From NCBI RefSeq assembly GCF_905220365.1, contig NC_061143.1:4526001-4590000 (forward strand): DNA of 64,000 nt. Reading direction: 5' to 3'. Shown piece after piece: positions 47,079 to 61,400 of the stretch. The notes under the pieces were generated by a model. It searched no databases and was not told where the DNA came from. It was given only the letters and a program-made list of their open reading frames with translations. Every line of letters starts with the position of its first letter. Position 1 is the first letter of the stretch. A program made the translations under genes and the position numbers. The DNA comes from Vanessa cardui (lineage: Eukaryota; Arthropoda; Insecta; Lepidoptera; Nymphalidae).

Positions 47079-48639
47079 ATTATAGGCCGATAGAATATTA
47101 GAAAGATAAAAGTTAAACCGGGATAGGTTCGTTAAATTTATAACTACGTAGTTGATGAAAATGATTATTGGAAGAAATTATAAATAGAGGAAATAAATAA
47201 TTATGATGTTCAATAAATAAAATCATACCGTATATTTTGCAATGGCGTTAATACGTAAGTAACATGAAATTGCATAGATTAAAAAAGATATAAGTTTAAA
47301 TATGTATCTTTGTTCAATTTTAAACTGCTTCAAAATCAACATATGCAAATATCGAAAGTCGTGTTGAAAAGGGCAGCCATCAAACCTCTAAGCATTGAAC
47401 TAGTTCCTGAATGAATGATTTCATTTCGACCTATGAAGTCACTGACTTTGCTAACGTAACGATGAAAGTAATTACAACACAATCTATATTTTAAAAATAA
47501 ATTACTTTTATATGTAAGTTAAATCGAGAATATTAGCAGCAAACAGGAGTGTTCAAATGCAATCTAAAAGAATTTACAAAAATTAAATTACTTTTGTAAA
47601 AGAAAGGGCAGGACAGAAAAGCTTAAATGTTTTACTATCGGCAAAAGACAAAATCGCCGAATAAAGTAAATATTGGCAAACAAAATGTAACAAATTTAAT
47701 ATCATGTTCATAAAATCTCAGCGTGATTTCTTACGGCTTTAACGTTCGTGCTTCGCTTTCGTTGAGACGTAAAATAACGTTCATAGAATCGTTCTTAAAA
47801 AAAAAGGAAAAAAAATCTAAACCACACGATCGATCGATCTATTAGATCATATTAGAATAGATAGACGATCAGTTCACAACTGTCCTCCAGAGCAAAGCGT
47901 ATCATCATATCATTTATATCAACAAAGTAGACAAAAATATAAAAAAAATTAGGTCGGATTAGAACCCACGACCTTTCTTGTGCACGTATCGCCTATGTAT
48001 ACGTACATGTAACATGTTATTCTATACCGATAAAACGTTAACACACAATACGTAATGCAGCAGCAATATAATATTCTCGGCTACTATTATTTTTCTATTT
48101 TCAATGTTATCCTATTACACTAAGCTAATAAGACTGGAAATATTTCAACACGTCGGCATTCGGCCAAGATTATATACTCACATTACACTAGAACAATTGA
48201 ACAATAACAATATTTGCCTCTGTATCGATTTTTTTCGTCCGATTTCCGATCGCACGCTGACAATCGATTGGAACCAATGCCGCCATTTTGTTTACATCTT
48301 ATCGTGTTAAATAATAGGTTTAAGCTTATGAGAAAAATCGATATCATTGTTGTATAATGCATTATTGTGTTACAATGCGTGCAAAGCCTAAATTATTGTC
48401 AAAATATACTATTATAGCTAATTGTTATTCAATTGTTGTGATATCTTGAGTCCCAATTATGAAACAATAAACTTTGAATTTCGTATTCCTTGAGGAAACC
48501 AAAAAATAGTTTTTAAAATTGGATATCTTTATAATTTATGTAGTTTTCATATAGGTTATACTTAATAATTTGGTAGGTGATCTTTTTATGGGTAAAACAT
48601 TATTGCCACACATCAATAGCAACTCTTTTATTTTACTCG

Positions 48640-48815
48640 CTGGAAAAGCGCGTTACGCGCTTCCCCCACGTGATGTAAAGCAGGGGGCGTTTTGGATTGG
48701 ATTTGAATGCGCCCAAGTATGCTGGGTTTACCCACTAAAAAACCAGCGGTACCCTTTCCGTCTTTCGGCGGGCGCCACGGGATCGCTTACGCATGCTAAC
48801 GTGACATCAATAGCT
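48640..48815. other. GC-rich island of unknown nature
   Basis: CGCTGGAAAAGCGCGTTACG through CGTCTTTCGGCGGGCGCCAC stands out against AT-rich flanks. A short plus-strand frame (48570-48875) runs through it without start context or recognisable domain. Could be a transposon fragment. Confidence 0.4.
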
Positions 48816-49063
48816 ACTTTAAATATAGAATTATTAAGAACAATTAAGGCAAATCTGCTCCTTTATAACATATGATTTATTTTTTAACAAGCATATATTG
48901 AAATACAAAGCACATGACTTTTGAAAATAAATTAAAGAAATATTTTTTGCCATAACTGTTTGCATGCTACTTTGATTTTTGTTTTTTTTTTTTTTGTAAA
49001 TGATGTCTTCTTCAGTAGGCGTAGTAAACTTTTTGGTTTTTTAAATTATGTGCTAGCCTGTAA

Positions 49064-49340
49064 GAGCAGAGATGGCCCAGTGGTTAAAACGCGTGCATCT
49101 TAACCGATGATTACGCGTTCCAAGCATGACAAGCACCACTGAACATTCATGAGCTTCATTTGTGTTAATTACTTATCTCGTGCTTGGCGGTGAAGGTAAA
49201 CATCGTGAGGAAACTTAATACCAACGAAATTCTACCACATGTGTATTCCAACTAGCATTGGAACAGCGTCGTGGAATATGTTCCAAGCCTTCTTCTCAAA
49301 GGGAGGGCCTTAGCTCAGTAGTGGGAAATTTACAGGCTGT
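49064..49340 (+). mobile_element. tRNA-derived SINE, family A
   Basis: Head GAGATGGCCCAGTGGTTAAA and body are present. The B box is mutated (GCGTTCCAAGC), so Pol III promotion is probably lost. Confidence 0.78.
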
Positions 49341-49887
49341 TAAACTAATGTGTAATATAATCTTTCTAATGCAGACAAATTATTTGATAGGTCTGAATAA
49401 CTTTTTAGTTATTCGAAGTCGTGACCTCCAGATCTACCACTAATCCAACGACGTCCTCGCATACAATTATGTAACAATAAGTCATATCTAATTATATTTT
49501 GTCAACTAAGATCATAATGCAACAATTGCCCAAAATTACTTTGACCGAGTGACCGTTGATGACATATACGTAAACGACAGAAATATGCGATTCGTATTAA
49601 GATACCAGACGAGACTTGAATGTCTAAATTAAATACATCTGGTCAGTCGGTTAAAAATTTACCAATAGCAGACCGTTAGGCTGTTTCAAAATTACAGTCA
49701 CGTCAACGCACGAAGCGAAACTCACCTATGACACAGGGAGATAGGTAGGAAATCCCTTATTAAAGTATCGTTTGTGTTCGCTGGCACTTATATAATAAAA
49801 TAATTTGTTTTATTGCGAAGTGGCGTTAGTTATGAACGCGTTGCATTCGTTTTTATGCGTCTTTTTAACGAAAATCTATATTAATAT

Positions 49888-50023
49888 CATTAATTTTAAA
49901 GTAACTTTGTCTGTTTGTCGCTCTTTCACGACCAAACTTCTAAACCGAATTTTATGAAAGTTAGTATGAAGTAAATTTGAACTCACTACTTTTTTGCCTA
50001 ACACGAGCGTATCCGGGCGGCTA
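49888..50023 (+). mobile_element. Helitron fragment, second family
   Basis: TAACTTTGTCTGTTTGTCGC, ACGACCAAACTTCTAAACCG and an end ACGAGCGTATCCGGGCGGCT, related to 34225-34388. Confidence 0.45.
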
Positions 50024-52047
50024 ATAATATAAAATAAAAATAACAAATTTATCTTGGAATACCACTAAAAAAAATGTTATATTAAACCCTATAAATAACA
50101 AATAGAAAGGAGGGAAAGAGGGAGAAAGATCGTCTGGTCGTGTTTCGGTGAAATTAAACTTTGAAAGTTTATTGTTTCTAAGAACACCTTTACCTTACAA
50201 TAGCATAATGGCCATATTCTAGTTCTAACAATCAGTAAATAAAATACAACGAGCTAGGAAATATATACTTTAATACTATTTTACATAGTCCTATTGACTT
50301 TGGTCATAACGTTATACAAACGATTAAAAAGCTTGGAATTAATACTTGTAAACTTGTGGGTAAACTTCCTTACATTCTCCTCAAAACGGATAGGATTTTT
50401 TTGCGAAGCTGTGGGAAATTAACAGGTTAAATCTTTATTTATTTTGTTTCTCATTGAAATAATACTTTTAAGACACAGATGCTTAGATTTAAAGCATATT
50501 GATTAAAGATTTCATGATAGGTTATTCGGCATAGATGGTACTCAAATATCGCCCTTTGGCGTATTGGACAATATGCTGGATCTTAGAGAGCTAGAACTAA
50601 ACACCGATAAAAAGATTAAGACATAGACAATTTCACTACTTTTTAACGATTTTGCAGATGTTTCAAACATTGACCTAATTATTTTAGAAGAACAACTACA
50701 GTTATTCCGTACCATTTGCTTTTCATAACGAAACAGTGAAAATTTTGATTAAAATACGTTTTGTTTGAATTTGTACCTTATTATGATAGATTTGCTTTTG
50801 TTATTGTAAGAATTTTATTCAACTTAAGTATTTCATAAAAAGTTTAAAGTTCCTCGTGTTTGAGTGTAAAAAAAAACATTAACAATGAAAGAATGACCTA
50901 CTGGGTGTACAAATGCTCAACTCAATTAATGTTCGACATATCGTGGGACCAGGTTTACATTTCTTGAGCCGGTCATTGTATTTCAATCGAAGTCATTGTA
51001 AATAACAATATTTTTTATAAAAAAAAATTAGCAGTAATATTGCTTTCGTAATATAGATAATAAGTTCATATTATTTCGATAATAATGTACTATACTAATA
51101 TACTATTATTTGGCTATGGAGAACATTATAGAGGCACTTGAAGCTGTTTTTTGTAATCATATTCCTTAAGAAAAAAATGTTTAGTTGAGTAACGATAAAT
51201 TGGTTGCTAAGATTTGGTTAAATGGTGGCTCTAAAAAAGATCACCACAACATTTTCTTGGCTCAGAGGTTGGTGGTCAAACCACCATAACTTACCCAGAC
51301 ATAACTTAATAATTAAAAATGATGAAATTGAGTTAATTTAGATTGTTTTATACTGTGTAGAAATTAATATAAAGATGGAAATTAAATAAACGAAAAAAAA
51401 GCACGAAAATTTGACCCTCTTTATATTCGGTTAAAGGAATGTGTCTTAAATGGATTCCATGGTGGACAAGCTAGAAATGGAAATGCCATGAATATCATAT
51501 TGCTCAAGTCAATTATAGTAAACGAAACCCGTCGATAAGACATGCTATAGATGAGCAATTATCAGATGTATAAAAATGTGCTTATCGCCAACATTGGCAG
51601 CCAAGGTTCCTACTAACCTAACCAACCGCCACGTTTCCATAGTACCAACTATCGCCAATGTGGTTATCACAAAGCTCGTCTATATGTGATAAAATGACTT
51701 AGACTATGTTCTACGACGTCGACCGTAGTACCTTCCTGAGTAATCACTGACACTTGCACACTGTCAGAAATAATGATCCTCCGCTATCTCACGATGATCG
51801 TGATTACTAAATCGCGATTTGTAATCGAAAATGTGTTAATGTTAGACCCCAGTGTGTTTCTTATACGCTAGAATGTTATTAAAATAAGCATGAATGATGA
51901 TTACAATTTAAAATGATAGTATGAAATTACAAAGATATGTTATTGTCGAACTGTGGCTATGTTTAAAAGTATAATTTTGTTTTAATTTATTAAGGCAACA
52001 TTATTCATAGACATCGTTTAACATTATAATTTCTTAACACCATTCAT

Positions 52048-52303
52048 GAGCTGAGATAGCCCAGTGGTTTGAAGGCAAGCATCACTATATATATGGGCTT
52101 AATTTGTGTTTATAATTCATCTCGTGCTCGGCGGTGAAGGAAAACATCGTGAGGAAACCTGCATGTGTCTAATTTCATCGATTTTCTGCCACATGTGCAT
52201 TCTACCAACCCGCATTGGAACAGCGTGGTGGAATATGTTCCAAACCCTCGCCTTAATGTAAGAGGATGCCTTAGTCCAGCAGTGGGATATTTACAGGCTG
52301 TTG
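52048..52303 (+). mobile_element. tRNA-derived SINE, family A, head deleted
   Basis: GAGCTGAGATAGCCCAGTGG is followed directly by AAGGCAAGCATCACT, so the B box is missing. The body and tail are well preserved. Confidence 0.78.
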
Positions 52304-53029
52304 CTTTACACCGTACAGCGTTTAACATTATTTGTTTCATTAAACTTCGCTTAGTTGTAAAAAAAAGTTTTTATATAATATAACCCAAGTGAAAGATAAC
52401 TTCACAGAAAATCTCAAAAATGAACTCAACAATTTTTTTTTAAATATTCATACGGCTGAATTTTCATATGACTAATTTGTGTTTATGAAAAGGATTATGT
52501 TATATGAAAAAACGTGTCTATCTAACCCTCAATGTTATGGAAATTTTAATTTATATTACCTATTTTAAAATTACAATTCGTATATTGACCCTAGTATTGT
52601 AGCTTAAAACATAAATAATCATGATGTTGCAGGTAGGTACAGTAGACTGTATGGTCCCTTAGGGTCAAATAACTTCACACGTATTTCAATAAATATTAAA
52701 TATTTCACAACTAGTCAGGATTGCATAGAATATTCAAATCTTGTGATACATAGAAGATTGTCTCTGAACGATCAAATGTAATTGGAGATACCTTTATAAC
52801 GTGTCTTGATGTATTACCATAATGCCTGTATTTGCCAACACGAAGTTCGCATTCTCCGTAAATTGTATTCTTAATTATTTTCTTTACTATTAATCTTTTA
52901 AATTACCAGGATCTACTTTAATATTGTTTTTTACTTGTGCGGCATATAGGACTAACCATTGCGTATAAATCAATATAATCTTGTATGCTAATGCTTCTGC
53001 TTCATAGAGCTTACTTGAACCTAAATATA

Positions 53030-53416
53030 TAGTATAACTTAAAGGTCTGATTGACTGACATAGTGACCTATCAACGCACAGACAAAACCATTGGACGGAT
53101 CGGGCTGAAATTTGGCATGCAGTTAGTTGTTATGACGTGGGCATCCGCTAAGAAAGGATTTTGAGAAATTCCACCCTTAAGGGGATAAAATAGGGGGTGA
53201 AAGTTTGTATAACTGAAATTAGAGATTGGAGGCTACTATTATCCCTTATTTTATCCCGCAAATATATATATAATAAAAATAGGGGGCAGTATATGCGTAA
53301 TTCTTATTACTCCCCAAAAATATATAAGATGGCCCAAGAAAGGGCAAGGGCTACTTTTTTGCCTAAAATATGACAACCAACACTGAAACGCGAGAGAAGC
53401 CTAGGGCGAATACTAG
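53030..53416 (+). mobile_element. Helitron-like element
   Basis: ACGGATCGGGCTGAAATTTG and GATAAAATAGGGGGTGAAAG lead to an end GCGAGAGAAGCCTAGGGCGA then ATACTAG|T. The CTAG|T end suggests Helitron; the 5' border is unclear. Confidence 0.5.
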
Positions 53417-54184
53417 TGAAATATATTTTGATTCTCAATGTTGTCATGAAACTCTAACAACTATCGTTAAAGAAACTAAACAATGCACTTTTGTTGTTAT
53501 AATGACGGTATTGAACTCATCAAAATGGACCGAGTGAGATCAACGTCGAGAGCTCTTGCTCAGAACTGAATTATTGTACCGTCATTCGAATTAAATACGT
53601 TTCCCAAGTCTAGGTTTTAAATCGTTCCTAGATTTATACTCTATCGTTTATATAACGAAAGCCATAGATAATTTATAAAAATAAGTAAGTTTAAGTGAAA
53701 TGTCAAATTAGTTATTGCTGAATGTTTTTATTTTTTTACGGTACGAATAAAGTCAACAAACATAATTAGTTATTTCTTATGATATTAATTTTTTTTAGCG
53801 TTACGAACAGACCTCAAAAAGAAAATTGTTTATACATTCAGCTTTATTTAAACGATGAATAGGAAACAAATAAAAATGTGTTTCATTTTTTATCATTCGT
53901 TTCTTTCGCTGTAAAAGCGTTCTACGAAATTACTGTTTTAATGAGCTATCAATAATAATGCATTATGTTAGGGTACGTTACGCGCAATAGTAGAGTCTAA
54001 TAAAATTATTCTGTGTAACCCCTTAGTGTGTCTTAGAGTACTGCTCTACCGACTGGAAATCTCATTATGATACGAGCATATTAATTCGAACGAAGTAAAT
54101 CGATAATTCGAAGAATTTTCCATTGATTAGCTTGGATATTGACCAATCAATAGACATTCCATAAATAAAACAGACGAATCAACA

Positions 54185-54330
54185 TATAGCCCACCTGATG
54201 GTAAATGGTCACTCTCTAAAAATATTGGTACTGTTAGAAATTTATTGATCGTTCCTTGTATCACTGCGTCACCAACTTTAGAACTGAGATTTTATGTTCT
54301 TGTAATGACACCGGCTCACTCGAACCGGAA
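54185..54330 (+). repeat. Dispersed repeat D, diverged
   Basis: AGCCCACCTGATGGTAAATG, TCGTTCCTTGTATCACTGCG and GAGATTTTATGTTCTTG follow the repeat D order. Confidence 0.5.
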
Positions 54331-55141
54331 ATCAACGATATATACTATTGCTATTGACGATATACATTATGATGTACCTTCCAGATCGAGGAAATAGTTC
54401 TAAATTCAAAAATAAAACACTATTTTAATTTTATTAGATACAAATTTAATAACCGAATCAAGGTAAATCAGCGAATTACTAGTAACAATAAAATATACAT
54501 ACAGTCGTTCGCTTACGCACTCTTAATGTCTACGCATACATAACATAGGTATATGACTATGCCACGAAGGCCAAAGTTACAAAATTAAAAGTAACATTAA
54601 AATTATCTTTTATTTAATATCAAAAACAATAATGTAACTAAATCCATTTTTTATCTGCGGAAGCCAATTACTTATTCGAATTTTTAGTCTGTGCACGACA
54701 TTTCGTTTTTATTATAAAATTAATTCTAATTTTAAAATAACAATATGAACATAATAAATCTTAAATTATAGGTATTCTAGATTACGTAAGGCATTTTAAT
54801 TAAATAATCAATACATTTTTTTTATTAATTAGTAACTTACTGTTACAAATCCGTTAAGGAGATTCGTATCGATATGCACATTCTTAGATATTTCTTTTAA
54901 TTGTCACTGTCTAGCACCACATACTTACATTATCGTTATGAAAAAAATATTTAAAGTTACAAAACAGGTGGGCGAATAATTTTAAAAGAAAAAAAAACTT
55001 GACACTATTTTGGTTTTATTTAGACTACTATCTTGGTAGCAAAATGGAACGCATATTTTATTTGTCTTAATAAATGATAAACGAAAAAGGTACTAAAACA
55101 AATCATTCATATGCAACCTTTCAAAATCACTTAGATTTTTT

Positions 55142-55147
55142 TTTATT
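55142..55147 (-). terminator. Candidate poly(A) signal of pyd
   Basis: AATAAA on the minus strand 62 bp after the stop. A second copy lies at about 55062-55057. Confidence 0.45.
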
Positions 55148-55208
55148 GCAACACATTCATTAAAGGCGGCAATACCAAGTAATCATTTGGTATACAATTT
55201 GAAGATTC

Positions 55209-55432
55209 CTAAAAGTGGTCAACTTTGACCGCGACCGTGTTGAGAGTTGTAGTCGCTGGCAGATGTATCTGATCCCAGTCCGTGCTGAGGTGCGCTTCGG
55301 TGTCCGTGGCCTTGATCGTGAGCCCTAGTGATGGGACGGCGTTGGCGCAGTGCGGCAGCCGCAGTGTCACTGGCTTTAGAAACACTAGACCTTGCGGACC
55401 GCACATCACTAGTGGGGACAGCATTGCTTCAC
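55209..55432 (-). CDS. pyd: pyd last coding exon G, end of ZU5
   Basis: 224 nt: (G)EAMLSPLVMCGPQGLVFLK and onward to TTTLNTVAVKVDHF, with TAG at 55211-55209. The acceptor is TAATGACAG. The ZU5 half-domain and its DHF end are diagnostic for ZO-1. Confidence 0.9.
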
Positions 55433-58400
55433 CTGTCATTAAAACTCAAGTTACATTTAAGGATTACATTTATACGATTGAAGCATAGAAAAACTGTGCT
55501 TGAATGTAGAAATAATAAAACTATCTACGTGAAAATGATAGATTTTACTTCAAAATTAATTTTATGAATCACTTTATTGAGACAACGTGCAATACATTGG
55601 TTGAATTTCGTAATAAAGTTAAGTGCTGTCGTATAATTAATTAAGAGGATTGAAAGAAAACTGTGCAATATTTAAAATACTGTGACATAAAGTAAACTTG
55701 AAAGGTGGGAATTAAATAAATTATAAGATTATAGAAAAAATGGGATTGACAAAAACGGAACACACAAACACAAATCGCAACACATTAGTGCATAGTGTTA
55801 GACAAGCAAAGCGAAAAACATAATGATAAACAATTCATGATGACACCAGGCACCAAACAAATAACACCAAATACCTCATAAACGGAACAAATTCTGCAAA
55901 ATTCAGGACTGACAGAGAAACAAGAATATGACCAAACACAAATCAGTCGAGGCAAAAACGTATGATGTGTTTTTCCAAATATACAGTGCACAAATGTTTG
56001 CAAATTATTGTTCAAACCTACGATCACATTGTCGGATGTACGTAGCATTGTCTTCTTCTCCTCTGGTCAATCGTTAAGTACGAGTGTATTGAGTGGTAGT
56101 AACTGCGCAAAAATAACCAAATGTTTTACCCAGTGTTAGTTATGACGTAATCGAACGTGTAAAAATGAAAATTATGAAAATGGATCGATATTTATATTTA
56201 AAATGGAAGTGTTTCATTTTTAATGGTTAATGAATTGAAATGTGCTTGTGATGTATGTTTTGATCATCTTATATTTTAGGAGAAGATTAGGCGCTAATGT
56301 TTGTTTCTAATAGATATAACCATGCCATATACATGCAATAGATATATTATGAAAAAAAAATATCGAATCAAATACAGAAATAAAAAGTATTTTCGTTCAA
56401 AAAAAAAACATTCTATCACATTTCCAATAACACCCACTGTTGCTCCCAAATTTTAATTTTCATTTCATTCGCAAACGTTAATTGCCAATTAGTAAGTGCA
56501 GTCTACGATACTACATTCATCGCGTGCTTCGTTATAAAAGCATTACCGTTATCCATATCGATGGGAGGTCCCCCCACGCGTTGGCTCAGTCGCGGATCAG
56601 ACACGGTAAAATAGATTTTTTGTTTTATTCCTGGAGCGATAGCTTTTGGTGGAATGATCAGAGATACGCCCCAATGCCTGTCTTCTAGTATACCACCGTC
56701 ACTGTCAAACACCCCCCAGGTCGTGTGAGGTCCATCTGGTTCCACTTCATTGGTTTTATTGCCGGATTCATTGTCCTCTGACACATCGGCTTTGAGGACT
56801 GTTGTGTCATTATTTATAACAGTCGTTTCATTTCTACTTGAGGATGCATTTTCTGAATTATCTTGACTGCTTTCCGGACTTTTTTCGATGATACGTTCGC
56901 AAAACGTGACCGTCCGATTTGTTTTTAACGAACGGTCGTTTAAATCTTGAGATGTGTATGGGGTACTTTGAGGCTTGTTTTCGAAGTTCATACTACATTC
57001 TGAGGCATAATGCGTCTCCATTGATGTTGAAGATTCGTAAGGCACTGGCGAAGTCGTCACTTTTAGAGCGTTAGATATATGGTCAGCCTTACCATGCAAC
57101 CTCGGTGAATACAGAGGTTCACCTTTCAATATTTTACTTTCCAAACTCTTTGATTTTTCTTTTTCGGAGTCTGTTTGAGACTCTGTTAATCTTAATTTAG
57201 AGAAATCTATTTCCTGGAATGTATCAGATTCACCAGTTAGAGCCTCCGCTGGCGTTTGGTATAATGGTTCTCGGCGCGATAAATGATTGGCATCGCTAAG
57301 TTCATAGGGACTACTTCTTGCACTGCCTTCTTGGCTCAAAGGTAATGGTACTTCTTTAGCTTCTTGATGTGATTCGTATATAACACTATCTTTCAGGTCC
57401 CTCTTCGATACATACAATGGCTCTCTGCTTTTTAAAGAATCGCTATCACTTGCTTCTAGTCTTGTCTGATAAATCTTTTCTTTTTTTGCTTGATTTCTTT
57501 GTTTTATAATCTCTAGTTTTTCCTCTAACTTACTTCCGTAAGTTGATTCTTTGTTTGCCAATAAAGCAGCTTTTTGTGATAGTATTTCCTGTCTAGAAAC
57601 ATAGGTACATTCTGCTGATGCAGGTCTTATATTCTGCGTGTAATCTAAACTGTCGTTCGTAGTGTTATAATGGTTATCAGAACAACTAGATTTGACTTCA
57701 GATCGAGTAGCGTAAGGCGATTCTGTTTGATTAATTCTTGCCATCATTTCCGTTCTACTAGCATAAGGAGGTTCACTCATACATTTGCTCATAGGCGACA
57801 TTCTTCCAGGATAATTAACTGGTGTCTGAAGCCTTCTATCCGGTCGAATAGCATAAGAATTTTCAGACCAAGATGTACTTGGAGGTGGTTCATATGTCCT
57901 TTTACCATAAATAGGTTCTTTAGTTAATGAACCATCCAATCTTTGTTTTAGCATATCTTCTTTTGTATTGTATGGAGATTCTGAGAATCTCTGACGGAGC
58001 ATGTCTTCTTTCGTTGCATAGGGACTTTCGGATGTCATTCTATTCCTTAACATTTGTTCCTTGCTAGTATATTGCGATTCTGCGTACAGAGGGTCTTGTT
58101 TTCTTGGAATATCTTGTGTCATCATATATGCGTTTTCTGCTATCTCGCTTTTATTCGCATAAGGATCTTCCCTCACGCATTCAGCTCTTGTTGCGTAAGG
58201 GGAATCTAATAGAGGCATCGATAGTGTTTCACGGTTCCCATACGGATTTTCAAAGCTTTGATTCGAGATCTCTGATCTGCTAGCGTAGGGATTTTCGCTA
58301 GAAGTATCATACAATGAAGCGTACGTCCTTCTTGGTTTAGGAATCGGATCATAAACAATATGTTCTTTGCTTTGGTAAATTGGTTCTGGAGGTAGAGGTT

Positions 58401-61400
58401 GAGTAGGATAAAATGGTTCGTGCTTTATTTGCTGCTGTCTTTGGTAAATAGGATCTATTTTGGTAATCATATTAAAGCTGGAAGACTGTCCATAGACACC
58501 TCTCCTGTTATATTCTATGAGAGAGTTCTGTCTACGAAGCAGAGGGGTAACTTTAGGTTCAGTTTCTATTTCACACATGGAGTTCTGTCTCCTTAAGTTT
58601 TTGACGATAGTTTTGGTTTCGTAATCTCTAACGGTGTAAATTGAACCGTTTCTATCGTCACAGAACGAGCTTTGCCTTTTTAATATCGGTTTTAAGACGG
58701 GCTTCTCACACGAGGACGAATTGCTACGTTGCAACATTTTGTTCCTGATCTGAGTGTTCCTGACGTGGATGTCACCGAGATCAGACTTCTCTCGTCTCAG
58801 CATGGGCATTTGCTGTGCGTATCTCTGTTGCAAGTCATTCTCACACAACGACTTCTGTCGACAAACTTTCTGTGAGTTTTTCGATTTCGAACGGAATAAA
58901 TCGAGTACGGCGTTTTTAATGAAGGATGGCTTTTTAGATAATTTCTTTTTAGTTTTTGGTGAAAATGTTTCGTCTGGCTCCACACTGGAGTTCATGGCAT
59001 CGGATGAGCTGCGGAAACCCACAACCAAAAACACCGTCTTAGTTACTCAATGATATTTATATAAGGACACCTCAGATAGTTCAATACTAGATACATATTA
59101 AGTAATATATACAATGATACTAATCTCTTTTCAGTTACCGAATAATATTGAATAGTCTGAAATGTCCCTACTGACAATGATATTTTATAAATGATGAATT
59201 TCGTGTTTCTACTAAAAGCATATTGAAATAAATGTCCTAAAATAATGTTAGACACAAATAATAAAAATTACAAAATAAAGTTTTTAAATAATATCCAATA
59301 TATAATTATATACCAGAAATACATAGAGAATCTAATATATTATAGTCAAGGAGATACAAATGATAGATTTTTTAAATATACTTTAAGAGATCTACATAGA
59401 AGATAAAGAATTTGACAAATTAGTTCAATATGCTTGGAAGAAATCAACAATTGCACTAAAATGCAGACACGCACTGCCAATAGTTTCGTCAAACGTACTA
59501 CTTGATTAACATACGTTATTGAATAAATAACAATCGAAAACGCCCCGATATAGGATATAATATGTTACAGATACATAATATTTATAATTTAATAACCACA
59601 TACGATACCATAACTAATACTGTGGCCCAACAAGACATTGTTAGTCGTTGTGAAGCGATCGGTGTTTGCATGTTAGAGCAAATTGTACAGGGGCTTGGAT
59701 AAAAGAGATTTTATAGAGTTCCTTAACTATGAATCGGGAACATGCATGACTAGATCAACAAAATACTGACTTTATCTTTATATATTAATTTGTTCAATTG
59801 AAACAATTTGATTGCTAATAAAAATGGTGTGTTACTCAAAATTCTTTAACTATTTGGTGCAATGACGAATGCGATATGGAAACTCATATGTTACCTCAAA
59901 TTGTGCATGTGCTGAGGTTTTCTATACAACTCGAATGCCGACCCTCGCTGTTCTCGACTGCCAGCTAAATCTGAAAATATTCATGGATCTGAGGATTGAC
60001 TTTTATTTAACGTTAAATTAGACAACAAATTATTTTTTGTTAATATGTATTTCATAAGTATTAATTCTTAAAGCTCATTTTGTGATAATCAACTATTGAA
60101 TTTTTAGTTTTGGCCATTTTTTATTTATGACCCCATTCCTAGACGAGATTAAAAAAATTATATATAGCAATCCAATTTTTTGAGGATAACACAATATTAA
60201 AAGCCATTGAACATGAGCCTGATGTCCATTCAGTGACTAAAAGCACTTATGTATTAAGACATACCATAAAAACTTCTATGCAACTTTCTCTGGCAGGAAA
60301 AAATTGACTTCATGACCTGAATCGACCATAAGGTCGTAATGGCATTGTCCGAATGTTACCTATGAGATGCGGGTTGTGCGGCAAGTTGATGGCGCGGTGC
60401 GGCGGCGGGCCGGCGTACGGCGGAGACTGCGCGCCCATACCGGACCCGTACATGTTTTGCTGAGACCATTATTTCAACGTTAATCATCATTACATAAATA
60501 TTGGACAACATCACATACATTTCTCTGATCCCAATGGAAGCAGCTAAATCACTTGTGTTATGGAAAATCAGATGTAGCGACGGTACCACAAATACCCAGA
60601 CCCAAGACAACATAGAAAACTAATAAATTTTCTACATCGGCCGGGAATCGAACCCAGGACCTCGGAGTGGCGTACCCATGAAAACCAGTGTACACACTAC
60701 TTGATCACGGAAGTCGATACATAGTATAAAACAAAGTCCTTACCGCTGTGTGTCCCTATATATGGTTAGATCTTTAAAATTACACAACGGATTTTGAAGC
60801 GGTTTCTTTAATAGATAGATTGGTTCAAGAGATAAAGATATTCTGTAGTATATTAAGTATCGGCATTGCACACGTGCGAAGCCGGAGTGGGTCGATAGTG
60901 CTATTTTATAACTACACTAACAAATCCCAGTTATAGAGATTTTCTTCGTCCCACTAACAGAGGTAGTTCAATGACAAATTGATAGGACCGCAGCATGAGT
61001 TCCAGTTATGGAGGTATTTCACTTATCCAGGTCCCACTTAACCAAGTTTCACTGTATATCATTTTTTTTTGTAAAGGACGTCCTGACCTTTGGACAGGCA
61101 AACGTGGCTGGATATAAGTGACTATTAATGTCTACTTGTGGAGTGAAAATTTAACCATTCCTTACATCACCGATGCGCCCCCAACCTTGGGAATTTAGTG
61201 CATGTATTTCCACTGGCTTACTCACGCTTCAGCTCTAGTGTTCGTGTCAATGTACAGTAGAATGCGAGTAGCTCGAGCCTCCTTGGACATGTACTTGCAC
61301 CGGCTTCCTCATTATCATATGGAAGAATACAAGCTAGCTGGGGGGGGGGGGTCAGCTCACCTGGTGGTAGGCGTGGTGCGGCGCGCGGTGCGGCTGCGAG

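Larger units (their letters stand above)
33739..55141. other. Gene-poor, repeat-rich intergenic region
   Basis: About 21 kb between the CPAP1-like promoter and the pyd 3' end. I see no open frame with coding character. The content that can be identified is SINEs, Helitrons, a hAT MITE, repeat C and D copies, microsatellites and a perfect palindrome, listed separately. The rest is AT-rich sequence with nothing recognisable. Confidence 0.6.

Noticed and set aside
48570..48875. 101-codon plus-strand frame
   Set aside because: No domain, no splice context, start not supported; kept only as a GC-rich island.
55785..56048. 87-codon minus-strand frame with Cys-rich sequence
   Set aside because: Lies in the pyd intron between exons F and G, no family match and no splice support.
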